The notes under the pieces are model-generated. The model saw only the letters and a program-made list of their open reading frames with translations. It did no database searches and was not told the DNA's origin. Of a stretch of 64,000 bases of DNA, positions 1-8,374 are shown piece after piece (position 1 is the first letter of the stretch; each line of letters starts with the position of its first letter). The position numbers and the translations under genes were made by a program. This DNA is from Aureispira anguillae (lineage in GTDB: Bacteria; Bacteroidota; Bacteroidia; Chitinophagales; Saprospiraceae), in NCBI RefSeq assembly GCF_026000115.1, contig NZ_AP026867.1, forward strand, positions 3,777,716 through 3,841,715, given 5' to 3'.

Positions 1-678
1 GATTGTATTACAAACAAATAAATTTTGTTCAAAATATTCTTTAGATTCTACAAAACTATAATCTTTTGTTATTCGCTTCATTCTATCTTCACAATCCTGA
101 CAATCTTCCAACACTGTAGCCAAAGTAAGGTTAAACATCAAAAAGCGCATTGTTTCAAATGCTCTGAAAGGAACTTTTTCGATATACTGTGTTGTAAAAC
201 TCGTATCACTCAGATAACTATCGTATTCCTTCACCACATGATTTGACCAATATTTATAAATAGCCAATTGAGGCTTAAATTCTTGGTCACGTTCTATTGT
301 TCCTTTTTTAGGGTCCAAACGATACTTCAACAGTGCAAACTTGCCATAGACACTGCCTATAGGAATAATATAATGCTCCAAAATAAGGTATTGATTATTC
401 TTTTCCTTCGTAATAACAATATCTCCTAAATTTTGGTTAAAATCATATACCGTTTGACCTTGATTAAGCACCTCTATATTATCCAATCGGATAGAATTCG
501 TAGCAGCAAACAATCGTTCAAAATCTGAAAATTGTTGTGTCTTGTTTAAATCCAAATTGGCATAATCCATTTTAAATACTAGAGGACTATTAAAAACTAC
601 AGCTTCTGTTTGGGGATTCCTATCACTAGTACAAGCTCCAACTAATAATAATAGAATGGTATATAGTATATATTTCAT
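1..678 (-). CDS. Putative lipoprotein, C-terminus cut by window edge
   Basis: An open frame of 226 codons runs without a stop from the ATG at 678 to the left edge, so the gene continues outside the window. The product starts MKYILYTILLLLVGACTSDR: a short hydrophobic signal followed by a lipobox (VGAC) and a Cys at residue 15, which marks an outer-membrane or periplasmic lipoprotein. The rest is a soluble beta/alpha mixture rich in Tyr, Phe and Asp. A CQDC motif (residues about 193-196) could bind metal or form a disulfide. I recognise no family. It is divergent from gpmI, with 155 bases between the two starts. The lipoprotein call is firm; the function is unknown. Confidence 0.8.
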   Translation of the reverse strand, partial: MKYILYTILLLLVGACTSDRNPQTEAVVFNSPLVFKMDYANLDLNKTQQFSDFERLFAATNSIRLDNIEVLNQGQTVYDFNQNLGDIVITKEKNNQYLILEHYIIPIGSVYGKFALLKYRLDPKKGTIERDQEFKPQLAIYKYWSNHVVKEYDSYLSDTSFTTQYIEKVPFRAFETMRFLMFNLTLATVLEDCQDCEDRMKRITKDYSFVESKEYFEQNLFVCNTI

Positions 679-793
679 ATCTACAAGATAAGAAAATGGA
701 TTACAATTTACAAATCAATTTACGTTATTAGTTGGCTAATTTTATGCCTTTGAAGAAAAGCTAAAAATTATACCGACTGTAACAATATATTAA

Positions 794-801
794 TACCTTT
801 G
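794..801 (+). promoter_or_regulatory. Candidate -7 promoter element of gpmI
   Basis: TACCTTTG fits the Bacteroidota primary sigma factor -7 consensus TAnnTTTG and lies 32 bases before the gpmI ATG, giving a leader of about 25 bases. A clear -33 TTTG at the usual 19-21 base spacing is not seen. The same TACCTTTGCAG string precedes the RluA-family gene on the other strand (58449-58456). Confidence 0.5.
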
Positions 802-833
802 CAGCAATCTATCATTAAGAGACAGAAAACAAC

Positions 834-2351
834 ATGTTAAAAAAATACAAACAGACTGCACTATTAATATTAGATGGTTGGGGACATGGAGCCAATCCAA
901 AAGTTAGTGCAATAGCCCAAGCAAAAACGCCTTTTATTAATAGCTTATATCAACGCTATCCGAATTCTGAATTGGTTACCTATGGAGAAGAAGTTGGACT
1001 TCCTGAAGGACAAATGGGAAATTCAGAGGTGGGGCATCTAAATATTGGGGCAGGGAGAATTGTTTATCAAGAATTGGTGCGGATCAACAAAGCTGCACAA
1101 GATCATTCGTTGCATGAAAATAAAATCTTAGTTCAAGCATTGGAGTACGCCAAAGCCAACAACAAGGCAGTTCATTTCATGGGGCTGTTATCTGATGGTG
1201 GTGTACATTCTCACATCAATCATCTAAAAGCTTTGTGTGATGCCACACAAGAAAATGGCTTGTCGCAAGTTTATATACATGCCTTTATGGATGGTCGAGA
1301 TACCGCTCCCAATGGTGGACTGGCTTACCTACAAAATCTCTTGGATCATATCGAGGATAGCCCGATTGAAGTTGCCTCTATTATTGGTCGATACTATGCA
1401 ATGGATAGAGACAAACGCTGGGAGCGCATCAAATTGGCTTACGATTTATTGCTAGAAGGCAAAGGGACTAAGTTTGATGATCCTATTGAAGCGCTAAAAG
1501 CATCTTATGCCAATGGTGTTACAGATGAATTTATAGAGCCTGTAAGTTGTAGCTCTGCCAAGGTTCAAGAAGGTGATGTGGTCATTTGTTTTAATTTTAG
1601 AACCGATCGCTGCCGCCAAATCACAACCGCACTTACCCAAGAAGATTTTCCAACAGAGGGCATGAAAAGCATTCCGCTTCATTATGTAACCATGACACGG
1701 TATGATGATTCGTTTGAGCAAGTAGGCGTTTTATTCGAAAAAGATAACTTAAAAAACACCTTAGGTGAAGTGCTTGCCAAGGCAGGAAAAACGCAAGTTC
1801 GAATTGCTGAAACGGAAAAATACCCTCATGTAACTTTTTTCTTTTCTGGTGGTCGAGAAACCGAGTTTGAGCAAGAAAAACGCTTAATTGTCGCTTCTCC
1901 TAAAGTTGCTACGTATGATTTGCAACCCGAAATGAGTGCCATTGGTATTACCGATACTATTATAGCCGAAGTAGAAGCCAATCAACCTAATTTTATCTGT
2001 TTGAATTATGCCAATGCTGACATGGTTGGACATACAGGAGTATTTGAAGCGGCTATCAAAGCAGCAGAAACCGTGGACACTTGTGTCGAACGTTTGGTTC
2101 AAACGTTATTGCAGCATGATTATGGTATTATCATTATAGCAGATCATGGCAATTCTGATTATATGATTAATGACGATGGTTCTCCTCATACGGCACATAC
2201 GGTCAATCCCGTTCCTTGCTTTTTTGTTGCCAATGAAGTAACAGGCGTTTCAATCAAAGATGGTAAATTAGCAGATGTTGCTCCTACCTTATTGCAATTG
2301 ATGCAGTTAGAACCTTCTGAAGAAATGAATGGCACTGCACTATTAAGCTAA
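834..2351 (+). CDS. gpmI: 2,3-bisphosphoglycerate-independent phosphoglycerate mutase
   Basis: Interconverts 3- and 2-phosphoglycerate in cytosolic glycolysis/gluconeogenesis through a phosphoserine intermediate, using two Mn ions. The 505-residue length is normal for iPGM. Visible motifs: LLILDGWG with metal ligand Asp14, MGNSEVGHLNIGAGR with nucleophile Ser64, MDGRDT and RYYAMDRDKRWER of the phosphotransferase domain, then NYANADMVGHTG and ADHGNSD, which carry the C-terminal metal ligands. The start at 834 is preceded by a good -7 promoter, and translation begins directly at the conserved N-terminus. Transcribed alone, it ends at a strong hairpin shared with the convergent YceI-like gene. 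All key residues are present, so I expect a working enzyme. Confidence 0.97.
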   Translation: MLKKYKQTALLILDGWGHGANPKVSAIAQAKTPFINSLYQRYPNSELVTYGEEVGLPEGQMGNSEVGHLNIGAGRIVYQELVRINKAAQDHSLHENKILVQALEYAKANNKAVHFMGLLSDGGVHSHINHLKALCDATQENGLSQVYIHAFMDGRDTAPNGGLAYLQNLLDHIEDSPIEVASIIGRYYAMDRDKRWERIKLAYDLLLEGKGTKFDDPIEALKASYANGVTDEFIEPVSCSSAKVQEGDVVICFNFRTDRCRQITTALTQEDFPTEGMKSIPLHYVTMTRYDDSFEQVGVLFEKDNLKNTLGEVLAKAGKTQVRIAETEKYPHVTFFFSGGRETEFEQEKRLIVASPKVATYDLQPEMSAIGITDTIIAEVEANQPNFICLNYANADMVGHTGVFEAAIKAAETVDTCVERLVQTLLQHDYGIIIIADHGNSDYMINDDGSPHTAHTVNPVPCFFVANEVTGVSIKDGKLADVAPTLLQLMQLEPSEEMNGTALLS

Positions 2352-2366
2352 AATGCCTAAAGCAAA

Positions 2367-2408
2367 AGATCGCTTCGTTCATAACGGATTAAATGAACGA
2401 AGCGATCT
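2367..2408. terminator. 16-bp perfect hairpin between convergent genes
   Basis: The arms 2367-2382 and 2393-2408 are perfectly complementary around a 10-base loop. The hairpin lies between the stop of gpmI and the stop of the YceI-like gene. On the minus strand it is followed by a short T run (TTTTGC), so it should terminate the minus-strand gene and possibly both. Confidence 0.75.
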
Positions 2409-2432
2409 CAGTGCTTACAACTTATGATTAGT

Positions 2433-2969
2433 CTAAAGATCAACCACACAATAAATCTGAACGGTTACTTCCAAACCTATCGAGTCTTTTCCCACCTTCT
2501 CTCCTAGCTGATAATCCTTTCTTTTAAGCGAAAAATTTCCCGTTAAGGTTAGTTGTTCTTTTCCTTCTATAACCGAAAATGGGATCATTACCTCCTTGCT
2601 AATATCTCGAATGGTCAATGTAGCTAAGGCTTCATATCCTGTTTCTGTTTTTTTTAGGGACTTCCCAACCATTTTTATCTCTGGAAAAACTGCCACGCCA
2701 AAAAAATCATTTTTTTGAAGGTGCTTATCCCTACCTCTGCTCCCTGTACGAATGGTAGAAGGGGCTACTGTAGCATTAAAGCCAGAAGCGCCTAAATTGT
2801 TTTTGTCAAAATTAACCAGCCCTTTCAGGTTCAAGATCGTTCCGTTGACAACCTTCCCCATATTATTTACTTCAAACTCTATCTTTGATTTTTGGGAATT
2901 AATTTTTTGAGCAAAGGCGACTTGGGATAAAACTAAACCAACAATCAGTATTACTATTTGTTTCATCAT
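2433..2969 (-). CDS. YceI-like periplasmic protein
   Basis: 178 residues with a Sec signal peptide (MMKQIVILIVGLVLSQVAFA, cleaved before Q). The mature part follows the YceI lipocalin-like fold: an opening SKIEFEVNNMG strand, LKGLVNFD, a KHLQKNDFF segment, FPEIKMVGKS, LTIRDISKEVMIPF and a closing run of strands. YceI proteins bind isoprenoid or amphiphilic ligands in a beta-barrel; the ligand here cannot be told. The C-terminus is slightly atypical (QIYCVVDL, with a Cys). Monocistronic and convergent with gpmI. The family call is confident; the role is not. Confidence 0.85.
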   Translation of the reverse strand: MMKQIVILIVGLVLSQVAFAQKINSQKSKIEFEVNNMGKVVNGTILNLKGLVNFDKNNLGASGFNATVAPSTIRTGSRGRDKHLQKNDFFGVAVFPEIKMVGKSLKKTETGYEALATLTIRDISKEVMIPFSVIEGKEQLTLTGNFSLKRKDYQLGEKVGKDSIGLEVTVQIYCVVDL

Positions 2970-3172
2970 CTTAATTAAATCGTTCAGTACTTTTCATTTA
3001 TTAACAAACTGACTATCAACCCTATTACTAATAGCAAAATCATACTCTAATTTATTCACAATCTTTTTAATAACAATATTCTTACCAGTTTTTTCATTTA
3101 AATCCACAGATCGACATGAACTGCTCCCTGAATTCCCCAACCAAAAGCAATAGACTTTATCATAGAACTAAG

Positions 3173-3414
3173 TAAGTAGATGGATAAAAATAATTAACAT
3201 TAAATTACTCGCAGTGCTCGTGAGATCAATTAGCTGTGCTGAGACTGCGTGGTGAGCATCTTTTGTCCGCTAAGCTTCCTTGAAAAGCCTCGCTTTACTT
3301 GCTTCGCTGCGTGAAGTCGCAGGCTTAGTTAGCCCGCTAAAGTTACGTTTTGCAAGTCGTTAGCGAAAAAAATATACTCCAATTTTTAAACTACTAATTT
3401 TGTCCATCTACTTA
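3173..3414. repeat. Inverted-repeat-bounded intergenic element A
   Basis: In the 533-base gap before rlmH, 17-base ends at 3173-3189 and 3398-3414 are inverted copies with one mismatch (TAAGTAGATGGAYAAAA). The ~208-base interior has no useful ORF and is visibly more GC-rich than the flanking AT-rich DNA. It contains GCTTCGCTGC (3301-3310), part of a word found in three other intergenic elements here. The right end lies only 42 bases before the rlmH promoter. No transposase is present. It is either a MITE-like insertion or a long folded spacer. Confidence 0.65.
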
Positions 3415-3455
3415 TAATATTTTAAATCTAACTAAAATATACTCGTCAAAATATG

Positions 3456-3463
3456 TAATTTTG
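3456..3463 (+). promoter_or_regulatory. Candidate -7 promoter element of rlmH
   Basis: TAATTTTG matches TAnnTTTG and ends 39 bases before the ATG at 3503. Because it overlaps an upstream in-frame TTG at 3461, it argues that translation starts at 3503 and not at the TTG. Confidence 0.5.
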
Positions 3464-3502
3464 GAACTTCAAAAGCGCACTATAAAACTTAAACCAAGTT
3501 CG

Positions 3503-3976
3503 ATGAAAGCAGAATTATGGGTCATTGGCAATACTTCTTTTCCCTACTTAAAAGAGGGAACAGCTATTTATGAAAAACGTCTAAAACACTATCTTCCTTT
3601 TGAATATCATACGATTCCTGATGTCAAAAATGCTAAAAATCTTTCGAAGGAACAGCTCAAAACCAAAGAAGGCACACTCTTGCTAAAAAAATTAGACAAA
3701 GGAGATTGGTTGATTTTGCTAGACGAAGGAGGTAAAGAATTTACCTCGCTCAAATTTGCAACCTATATGGAGAATATGCTACAACAAAGTCATAAACGAA
3801 TTATCTTTGTTATTGGCGGGGCTTATGGTTTTTCACCAGCAGTATATCAACGTGCCAATGCCAAGATTTCGCTCTCTAAAATGACCTTTTCGCATCAAAT
3901 GGTACGTCTATTTGTCTTAGAACAATTGTATAGAGCTATGACGATCTTAAGAAATCAACCTTATCACCACCAATAA
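3503..3976 (+). CDS. rlmH: 23S rRNA (pseudouridine1915-N3)-methyltransferase
   Basis: SPOUT-class, SAM-dependent enzyme that methylates pseudouridine 1915 in helix 69 of 23S rRNA on assembled 70S ribosomes. From the ATG at 3503 it has 157 residues, the usual RlmH length. The frame is open further upstream, but the extra 14 residues would overlap the promoter. Diagnostic features: N-terminal MKAELWVIGNT, a YEKRLKHY helix, LLDEGGKEFTS, the knotted SAM-binding segment FVIGGAYGFSPAVYQRA, and the C-terminal KMTFSHQMVRLFVLEQLYRA. It is followed after 12 bases by hemJ, so the two are probably co-transcribed. Confidence 0.96.
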   Translation: MKAELWVIGNTSFPYLKEGTAIYEKRLKHYLPFEYHTIPDVKNAKNLSKEQLKTKEGTLLLKKLDKGDWLILLDEGGKEFTSLKFATYMENMLQQSHKRIIFVIGGAYGFSPAVYQRANAKISLSKMTFSHQMVRLFVLEQLYRAMTILRNQPYHHQ

Positions 3977-3988
3977 TCGAAGTACAGC

Positions 3989-4570
3989 ATGATCTATCTA
4001 GACGAAATTATAAAAAGTCCAAATACATTTTTCTTTTTCAAAGCACTGCACATCATTGGTTTTGTAAGCTGGTTTGCAGCCCTTTTTTATTTGCCTCGGC
4101 TATTTATTTATCATACAGAAGCAATGGATTTGGAGGAGCCTAAACGCTCTATTCTTATGGAACAGATGGGAATTATGGAGCGTAGATTGTACCATATTAT
4201 TATGACACCTGCCTTATTTTTGACCTTTATAGGCGGTTTCACGATGCTGTTTCTTAGAGGTTGGACTTGGTGGACATTTAATATTTGGATGCATTGGAAA
4301 TTTGGCTTAATCTTACTGCTTGTTGGTTACCATCATTACAGCAAAGGCATTATGAAGCGACTCGAAAAAGGGGAAAAAGTCATGACTTCTACCCAATTCC
4401 GCTTATACAATGAAGTAACAACACTTTTTTTAGCAGCTATTGTTTTATTAGCCGTTTATAAAAATGCCTTAGAGTTTATGTATGCATTGGGTGGTCTAGT
4501 CCTTTTTGGCATTGCATTAGGAATGGGCGTAAAATGGTACAAAAAGATTCGAGAAAAATCTGGCGGTTAA
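3989..4570 (+). CDS. hemJ: HemJ-like protoporphyrinogen IX oxidase
   Basis: Membrane enzyme that oxidises protoporphyrinogen IX to protoporphyrin IX in heme synthesis, replacing HemG/HemY in many bacteria. It has 193 residues with four or five hydrophobic helices. The family signature is clear: conserved His21 in KALHIIGFVSWFAALF, then LFYLPRLFIYH (32-42) and a Trp-rich WTWWTFNIWMHWKFGLIL helix with a Lys. A further membrane segment and a basic tail (KWYKKIREKSGG) follow. It lies 12 bases after rlmH and meets the convergent AlkD-like gene with one base between the two stops. No other heme gene is in the window. Confidence 0.88.
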   Translation: MIYLDEIIKSPNTFFFFKALHIIGFVSWFAALFYLPRLFIYHTEAMDLEEPKRSILMEQMGIMERRLYHIIMTPALFLTFIGGFTMLFLRGWTWWTFNIWMHWKFGLILLLVGYHHYSKGIMKRLEKGEKVMTSTQFRLYNEVTTLFLAAIVLLAVYKNALEFMYALGGLVLFGIALGMGVKWYKKIREKSGG

Positions 4571-4571
4571 G

Positions 4572-5249
4572 TTATAAATTTCCTTGTGGGATCAAGCGCA
4601 AGGCTTCTTTTTTGCTCAAAGGGCTCAGAGTTGTTTTGTTGCTAAACTCAATTACCCATTCTGGATTCACTCGACTATATTCTCTTAGCACCCACCCAAT
4701 TGCTTTGTTGATAAAAAATTCATTGGAACCTAACAAGGGGTGAATGGTAGCACTCAATAATGCCCGATCTAAATCTTTTTTATATTTTAATTGAAACAAC
4801 AAGGCAGAGCGCTGCAACCATATATTATTGGAGGCAAGCCATTTGTTGACATAAGGTTCTCGTTGCGCTGGATAATGCTTAAAGTAGGCTCCCATCAACT
4901 TGTTTGCGATAAAATCCACCGTGTCCCACCAAGATTTATGCTTCACCATAAATTCATACAGTTGAATGTCTTCAAGAGCTGGTTGTTTTACATACCTAAA
5001 GGCTAATTCTTGCGCAAAGTATTGAAATTCCCTTTGAGGCTTCTTCCAAAGTATTTTGACCATCCTTTCTAATTCGCTTTTATCGGGCAAGAATGCCTTT
5101 ATCAAAAAGGGTTTCTGAAGCTCTTTTCGTTGGGTTGCTTTTATTCCATAATAATCAAATTGACCTCGCATATACGCTTTTTGTTGTTGAGCAACTTTAG
5201 CATTGGCATTTCTAATCAATTCTAACTCCAAAGTATCTATATAATCCAA
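4572..5249 (-). CDS. AlkD-like DNA alkylation repair protein
   Basis: A 225-residue, all-helical HEAT-like protein of the DNA alkylation repair family, which removes alkylated bases without base flipping. The signature SWWDTVDFIANKLMG (residues 106-120) holds the Trp/Asp pair expected at the active site. Further on, NEFFINKAIGWVLREYSRVNP is the usual C-terminal signature. The N-terminus, with IRNANAKVAQQQKAYMRGQF, fits family members. The gene follows the GyrI-like gene on the same strand after 89 bases and may share its promoter. Substrate range cannot be read from sequence. Confidence 0.88.
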   Translation of the reverse strand: MDYIDTLELELIRNANAKVAQQQKAYMRGQFDYYGIKATQRKELQKPFLIKAFLPDKSELERMVKILWKKPQREFQYFAQELAFRYVKQPALEDIQLYEFMVKHKSWWDTVDFIANKLMGAYFKHYPAQREPYVNKWLASNNIWLQRSALLFQLKYKKDLDRALLSATIHPLLGSNEFFINKAIGWVLREYSRVNPEWVIEFSNKTTLSPLSKKEALRLIPQGNL

Positions 5250-5338
5250 TCTTTTTCTTTTTTGGGGGTTAATATTTGTTGTTCTTTAATGCTCCAAAAA
5301 TCGTTGGCTAACCATACAATTAAAACACTAATGAGTCC

Positions 5339-5965
5339 TTATTTTACTTGAAACCTCAATACTGTTTTTAACTTTTCTGGGGCTACTTTTCTAAAATCAG
5401 ACAGGTAGATTTCTCGATGTTTTTTGGATGATCTAATCCATTCTTTTTCTTGGGTAAACGCTTCCATCTCTTTAAAACTCTTTGGCTCATCATCATAGCT
5501 TCCAACATGCAACATTTGTACACATTCTCCCTCTGTAATTTGTTCAAACTTTACTTGGTCTAATAATCGATGTGGCTTTTTTTCTTTTGTCAACACACGC
5601 ATTTCTTCAAAAAACGTCCTATCAACAAAGTCTGGTTGTCTAATCATCAATTTAAAGACCAGATCATCTTTGTTAATTTTTCCTTTAAAATTTTCCTTTG
5701 CTGTTTCATTAAGATCCCAGACTCCTTCCAATGGGTAAACCGTATAATCACCATACCCTTTTGGGGAAGTGTCTTGTTTTTTAAGGGTCATTTTTATAGC
5801 ATACGAAAGCGAGTATAAGACAGCAATACAATCTGCAAAAAAATCACTATTAGGGTTGCCCTCCCCTTCTATGGTAATAAATTGATAACTTGGGATATTG
5901 ATCCATTCAGGCTTAGGTTTAGGCATATAAACCGCTTTTTCTTTTTTTCTCCACTCGTGCTTCAT
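5339..5965 (-). CDS. GyrI-like small-molecule-binding domain protein
   Basis: 208 residues, soluble. The sequence is characteristic of the GyrI-like family common in Bacteroidota and Firmicutes: PEWINIPSYQFITIEGEGNPN near the start, FADCIAVLYSLSYAIKM, YTVYPLEGVWD, VFKLMIRQPDFVD, and the ECVQMLHVGSYDDEP core. The GyrI/SRPBCC-like fold binds hydrophobic small molecules; some relatives hydrolyse cyclopropanoid toxins, but nothing here shows a substrate. No DNA-binding domain is attached, unlike the AraC/MerR fusions. A second ATG 13 codons in (5926) is possible. A TACTTTTG -7 element lies about 40 bases upstream. Confidence 0.82.
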   Translation of the reverse strand: MKHEWRKKEKAVYMPKPKPEWINIPSYQFITIEGEGNPNSDFFADCIAVLYSLSYAIKMTLKKQDTSPKGYGDYTVYPLEGVWDLNETAKENFKGKINKDDLVFKLMIRQPDFVDRTFFEEMRVLTKEKKPHRLLDQVKFEQITEGECVQMLHVGSYDDEPKSFKEMEAFTQEKEWIRSSKKHREIYLSDFRKVAPEKLKTVLRFQVK

Positions 5966-6006
5966 CTTATTTTTTAGGATTTGTTATGAATGAATAGTTT
6001 GCCCAA

Positions 6007-6014
6007 CAAAAGTA
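6007..6014 (-). promoter_or_regulatory. Candidate -7 element of the GyrI-like gene
   Basis: On the minus strand this reads TACTTTTG, matching TAnnTTTG, and lies 41 bases before the start at 5965. A -33 TTG is present but spaced only about 14 bases away, so the match is partial. Confidence 0.42.
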
Positions 6015-6142
6015 AAGGGTCTAGATGACAACCCTATGTCAGTTGTCCTAAACTTTTGATTAAAAAAGTGCTGTGGAAGAAAGAATACCTGTGTGGATTT
6101 ATTTCATAACTTGAACATTTAACGCATTGCAATAAGTTTTTT

Positions 6143-6150
6143 TACTTTTG
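6143..6150 (+). promoter_or_regulatory. Candidate -7 element of the orphan membrane gene
   Basis: TACTTTTG matches TAnnTTTG and ends 56 bases before the ATG at 6207. It is the only such match close to this gene. Confidence 0.42.
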
Positions 6151-6206
6151 CGCTACTTCCCTCATTTGCCAATCCAACTTAACAGCATACGAATTATTAA
6201 CCAAAC

Positions 6207-6767
6207 ATGAATCCGTCCAATTATTTTTATTTCCTTCATGCCATCTTAGTGGGCTTAACGATCCTTCTTTATGTTCAGAAATGGGGAGAAATTATCCAAC
6301 TACGCCAATATAGTATTTATAGAATCGTTCCTATACTTTGGTCGATTGTCTTTCTATTGTTATTCAACCAGTATTATATCCAAGCACGAATAGAATTGGT
6401 AAAGCACCCAATGTTGTTACTGCTAAGCCCATCTATTTATTACTTAATAGGGCTAATTCTTTTTCCCAATAGTAATTCGTTGGATAGAAAAGATAAGTTT
6501 GCCTATTTAGATTATTATGAATATTTCAGAAAACACAACCGCATAATAATGGGATTGGCTTGGATAGGAGTTTTTCTAAATTTCACTCTATATTGGCGAA
6601 CGACCAATACAACAACAAGTATAACAAGTTATTCTTATGATTTTATCACCCAGCAGTATAATTATATAATCGTAGGAACTTTAGGGTTCGCCTTTTTTGT
6701 AGAGCATAAAGGCTTGATGTGTTTGTTGGCTTGGTTGCTTATTGTAGTTTTGGGAAGTTTGGGCTAA
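6207..6767 (+). CDS. Orphan polytopic membrane protein
   Basis: 186 residues that I cannot assign to a family. Five hydrophobic segments are visible: about 7-22 (FLHAILVGLTILLYVQ), 40-58 (IVPILWSIVFLLLFN), 68-86 (MLLLLSPSIYYLIGLILF), 114-128 (IMGLAWIGVFLNFTLYW) and 152-186 (a long pair at the C-terminus). Between the third and fourth is a charged cytosolic loop (NSLDRKDKFAYLDYYEYFRKHNR), with a Thr/Ser/Tyr-rich outer loop before the last pair. It is preceded by a plausible promoter and converges on the ABC ATPase gene with only 17 bases between, without a clear terminator. Confidence 0.65.
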   Translation: MNPSNYFYFLHAILVGLTILLYVQKWGEIIQLRQYSIYRIVPILWSIVFLLLFNQYYIQARIELVKHPMLLLLSPSIYYLIGLILFPNSNSLDRKDKFAYLDYYEYFRKHNRIIMGLAWIGVFLNFTLYWRTTNTTTSITSYSYDFITQQYNYIIVGTLGFAFFVEHKGLMCLLAWLLIVVLGSLG

Positions 6768-6784
6768 CTTTCCTGTACAAAAAA

Positions 6785-7432
6785 CTAAACAACAGACGAT
6801 TTTGATGCTCGTTTTTTATAATCTAGAATATTCAATCGTTCCGTACATCCCTGAAAATCTTCTTCTACATTAGAAGCGATAATTGTTAATCGGTTGGGAT
6901 GATAGGCATAATCTCTTAATAACGCTAGATACCAAGCCACTGCTTTTCTATCCAACGTAATTGTTGGCTCATCCAACAACAAAAGAGAGGTATCAGAACA
7001 AATAGCCAACGCTAACTTCAAACGCTGTTGCATTCCAGAAGAGAAAAACTTAATTGCTTTTTTTTGAGCAGATTTTGGATAATCAAGTCGTTCAATAAGT
7101 TCCTGCTGGCTACATTTCATCGGTTTAAATTTCCAATGAAAGTCAATCGCTTCCTTTAAGGTGAAGTCCTCAATTAGTTCAATATAAGGTGCTGCAAAAC
7201 TTAGATTCTTATAGGCATTATCAATAGAAATAGCAACGTTATCCTTGGAAAAACTGAGCTTTCCCTTAGAAGGAGACAAATGCCCTGAAAGCACCTGCAT
7301 CAAAGTCGATTTTCCAGAACCATTATTGCCCAAAATAGCATACCCCGTTCCCATTTGAAACTCATAAGTAAGCGCTCTAAAAATCCATTCAAAACGATAC
7401 CGTTTTCCGACATTTGTTAACTGTAAATTCAT
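6785..7432 (-). CDS. ABC transporter ATP-binding protein with atypical loops
   Basis: From the ATG at 7432 (MNLQLTNVGKRYRFEW) this is a 215-residue stand-alone ABC ATPase. Walker A is GNNGSGKST (residues 35-43), the signature is FSSGMQQRLKLA and Walker B is LLLLDEPT, with a D-loop Asp after it. The usual Q-loop glutamine is missing (FAAPYIEL) and the switch-histidine position reads IIASNVEED, with Asn in place of His. A longer reading from 7471 adds 13 unrelated residues. It follows lpxA by 109 bases on the same strand. No permease gene is near, so it either works with a membrane partner encoded elsewhere or is non-transport. Confidence 0.85.
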   Translation of the reverse strand: MNLQLTNVGKRYRFEWIFRALTYEFQMGTGYAILGNNGSGKSTLMQVLSGHLSPSKGKLSFSKDNVAISIDNAYKNLSFAAPYIELIEDFTLKEAIDFHWKFKPMKCSQQELIERLDYPKSAQKKAIKFFSSGMQQRLKLALAICSDTSLLLLDEPTITLDRKAVAWYLALLRDYAYHPNRLTIIASNVEEDFQGCTERLNILDYKKRASKSSVV

Positions 7433-7541
7433 TCCTATTTCTGCTATTCTGATTACAACAGAAGCAGCCAAACTGTTTTGATACAGTTTAGCTGCTTCCT
7501 ATATTATCTTAGACTTGATAAAACGTTATCAACTGTTCAGT

Positions 7542-8369
7542 TTAAAGTTGAGGGCTATCATTTTTGCGTTTATTGCTTAGCCCCTTAATGAGTCCATTCT
7601 TAGAGGCTCTTGTAAAACCAATAATACGCTGACGCTCTTGGCTGTCCTCTATATGTTCTTCAATAAACTTAATACCTTTAGAGATATTGCGATGCTCAAC
7701 AAACAATTGGTGATAAATATCTTGAATGTTTCGAATGGCATTCGATGCAAATCCCTGTCGACGCAATCCAACCGTATTGACCCCAATATAAGAAGCAGGG
7801 TAACGAGAAATTCGTACATAAGGAGGAACATCCTTATTCAGTAGTGTCCCACCACCAATTAAAGCATGTGCTCCAATTTGAACAAATTGGTGAACAGCAG
7901 TCATTCCGCCTAAAATAACGTGCTCCTCAATTTCTACATGTCCTGCTAGGGTTGCATTATTGGCGAGAATACAATGTTCTCCAATAACACAATCATGAGC
8001 AACATGAACATAAGCCATCAAAAGGCAGTTATTCCCAATTACAGTTTTATAATTGGCTCTAGTTCCTCTATTAAGGGTACAATACTCCCTAATGATGACA
8101 TTGTCGCCAATTTCTAATGTTGTATCTTCACCGCTGTATTTCAAATCTTGGGGAATAGCTCCTACTATTGCTCCTGGAAAAATTTGACAATTTTTCCCAA
8201 TTCTAGTACCAGACATGATACAGACATTTGCACCAATAGTAGTATCATCACCAATGACTACATCTGCTTCAATAGTTACCCAAGGGCCAATTTTAACATT
8301 TTTACCAATACGAGCGTTGGGATGAACAGCTGCGTGCGGATAAGAAGGTTGCATAACGTTTTCTTCCAT
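7542..8369 (-). CDS. lpxA: Acyl-ACP--UDP-N-acetylglucosamine O-acyltransferase
   Basis: First committed enzyme of lipid A synthesis, moving a hydroxyacyl chain to the 3-OH of UDP-GlcNAc in the cytosol as a homotrimer. It has 275 residues: a left-handed beta-helix of hexapeptide repeats (VHPNARIGKNVKIGPWVTI and onward), the catalytic His125 in YVHVAHDCVIGEHC, the GGMTAVHQFVQIG strand, and the C-terminal helical cap starting PASYIGVNTVGLRR. The start at 8369 leaves five bases after the lpxC-fabZ stop; MQPSYPH five codons later is an alternative. Tight coupling to lpxC-fabZ means one transcript. Confidence 0.96.
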   Translation of the reverse strand: MEENVMQPSYPHAAVHPNARIGKNVKIGPWVTIEADVVIGDDTTIGANVCIMSGTRIGKNCQIFPGAIVGAIPQDLKYSGEDTTLEIGDNVIIREYCTLNRGTRANYKTVIGNNCLLMAYVHVAHDCVIGEHCILANNATLAGHVEIEEHVILGGMTAVHQFVQIGAHALIGGGTLLNKDVPPYVRISRYPASYIGVNTVGLRRQGFASNAIRNIQDIYHQLFVEHRNISKGIKFIEEHIEDSQERQRIIGFTRASKNGLIKGLSNKRKNDSPQL

Positions 8370-8374
8370 TCGTT

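Noticed and set aside
3173-3414. Complete IS element
   Set aside because: Only 242 bases, with no transposase frame; at most a non-autonomous remnant.
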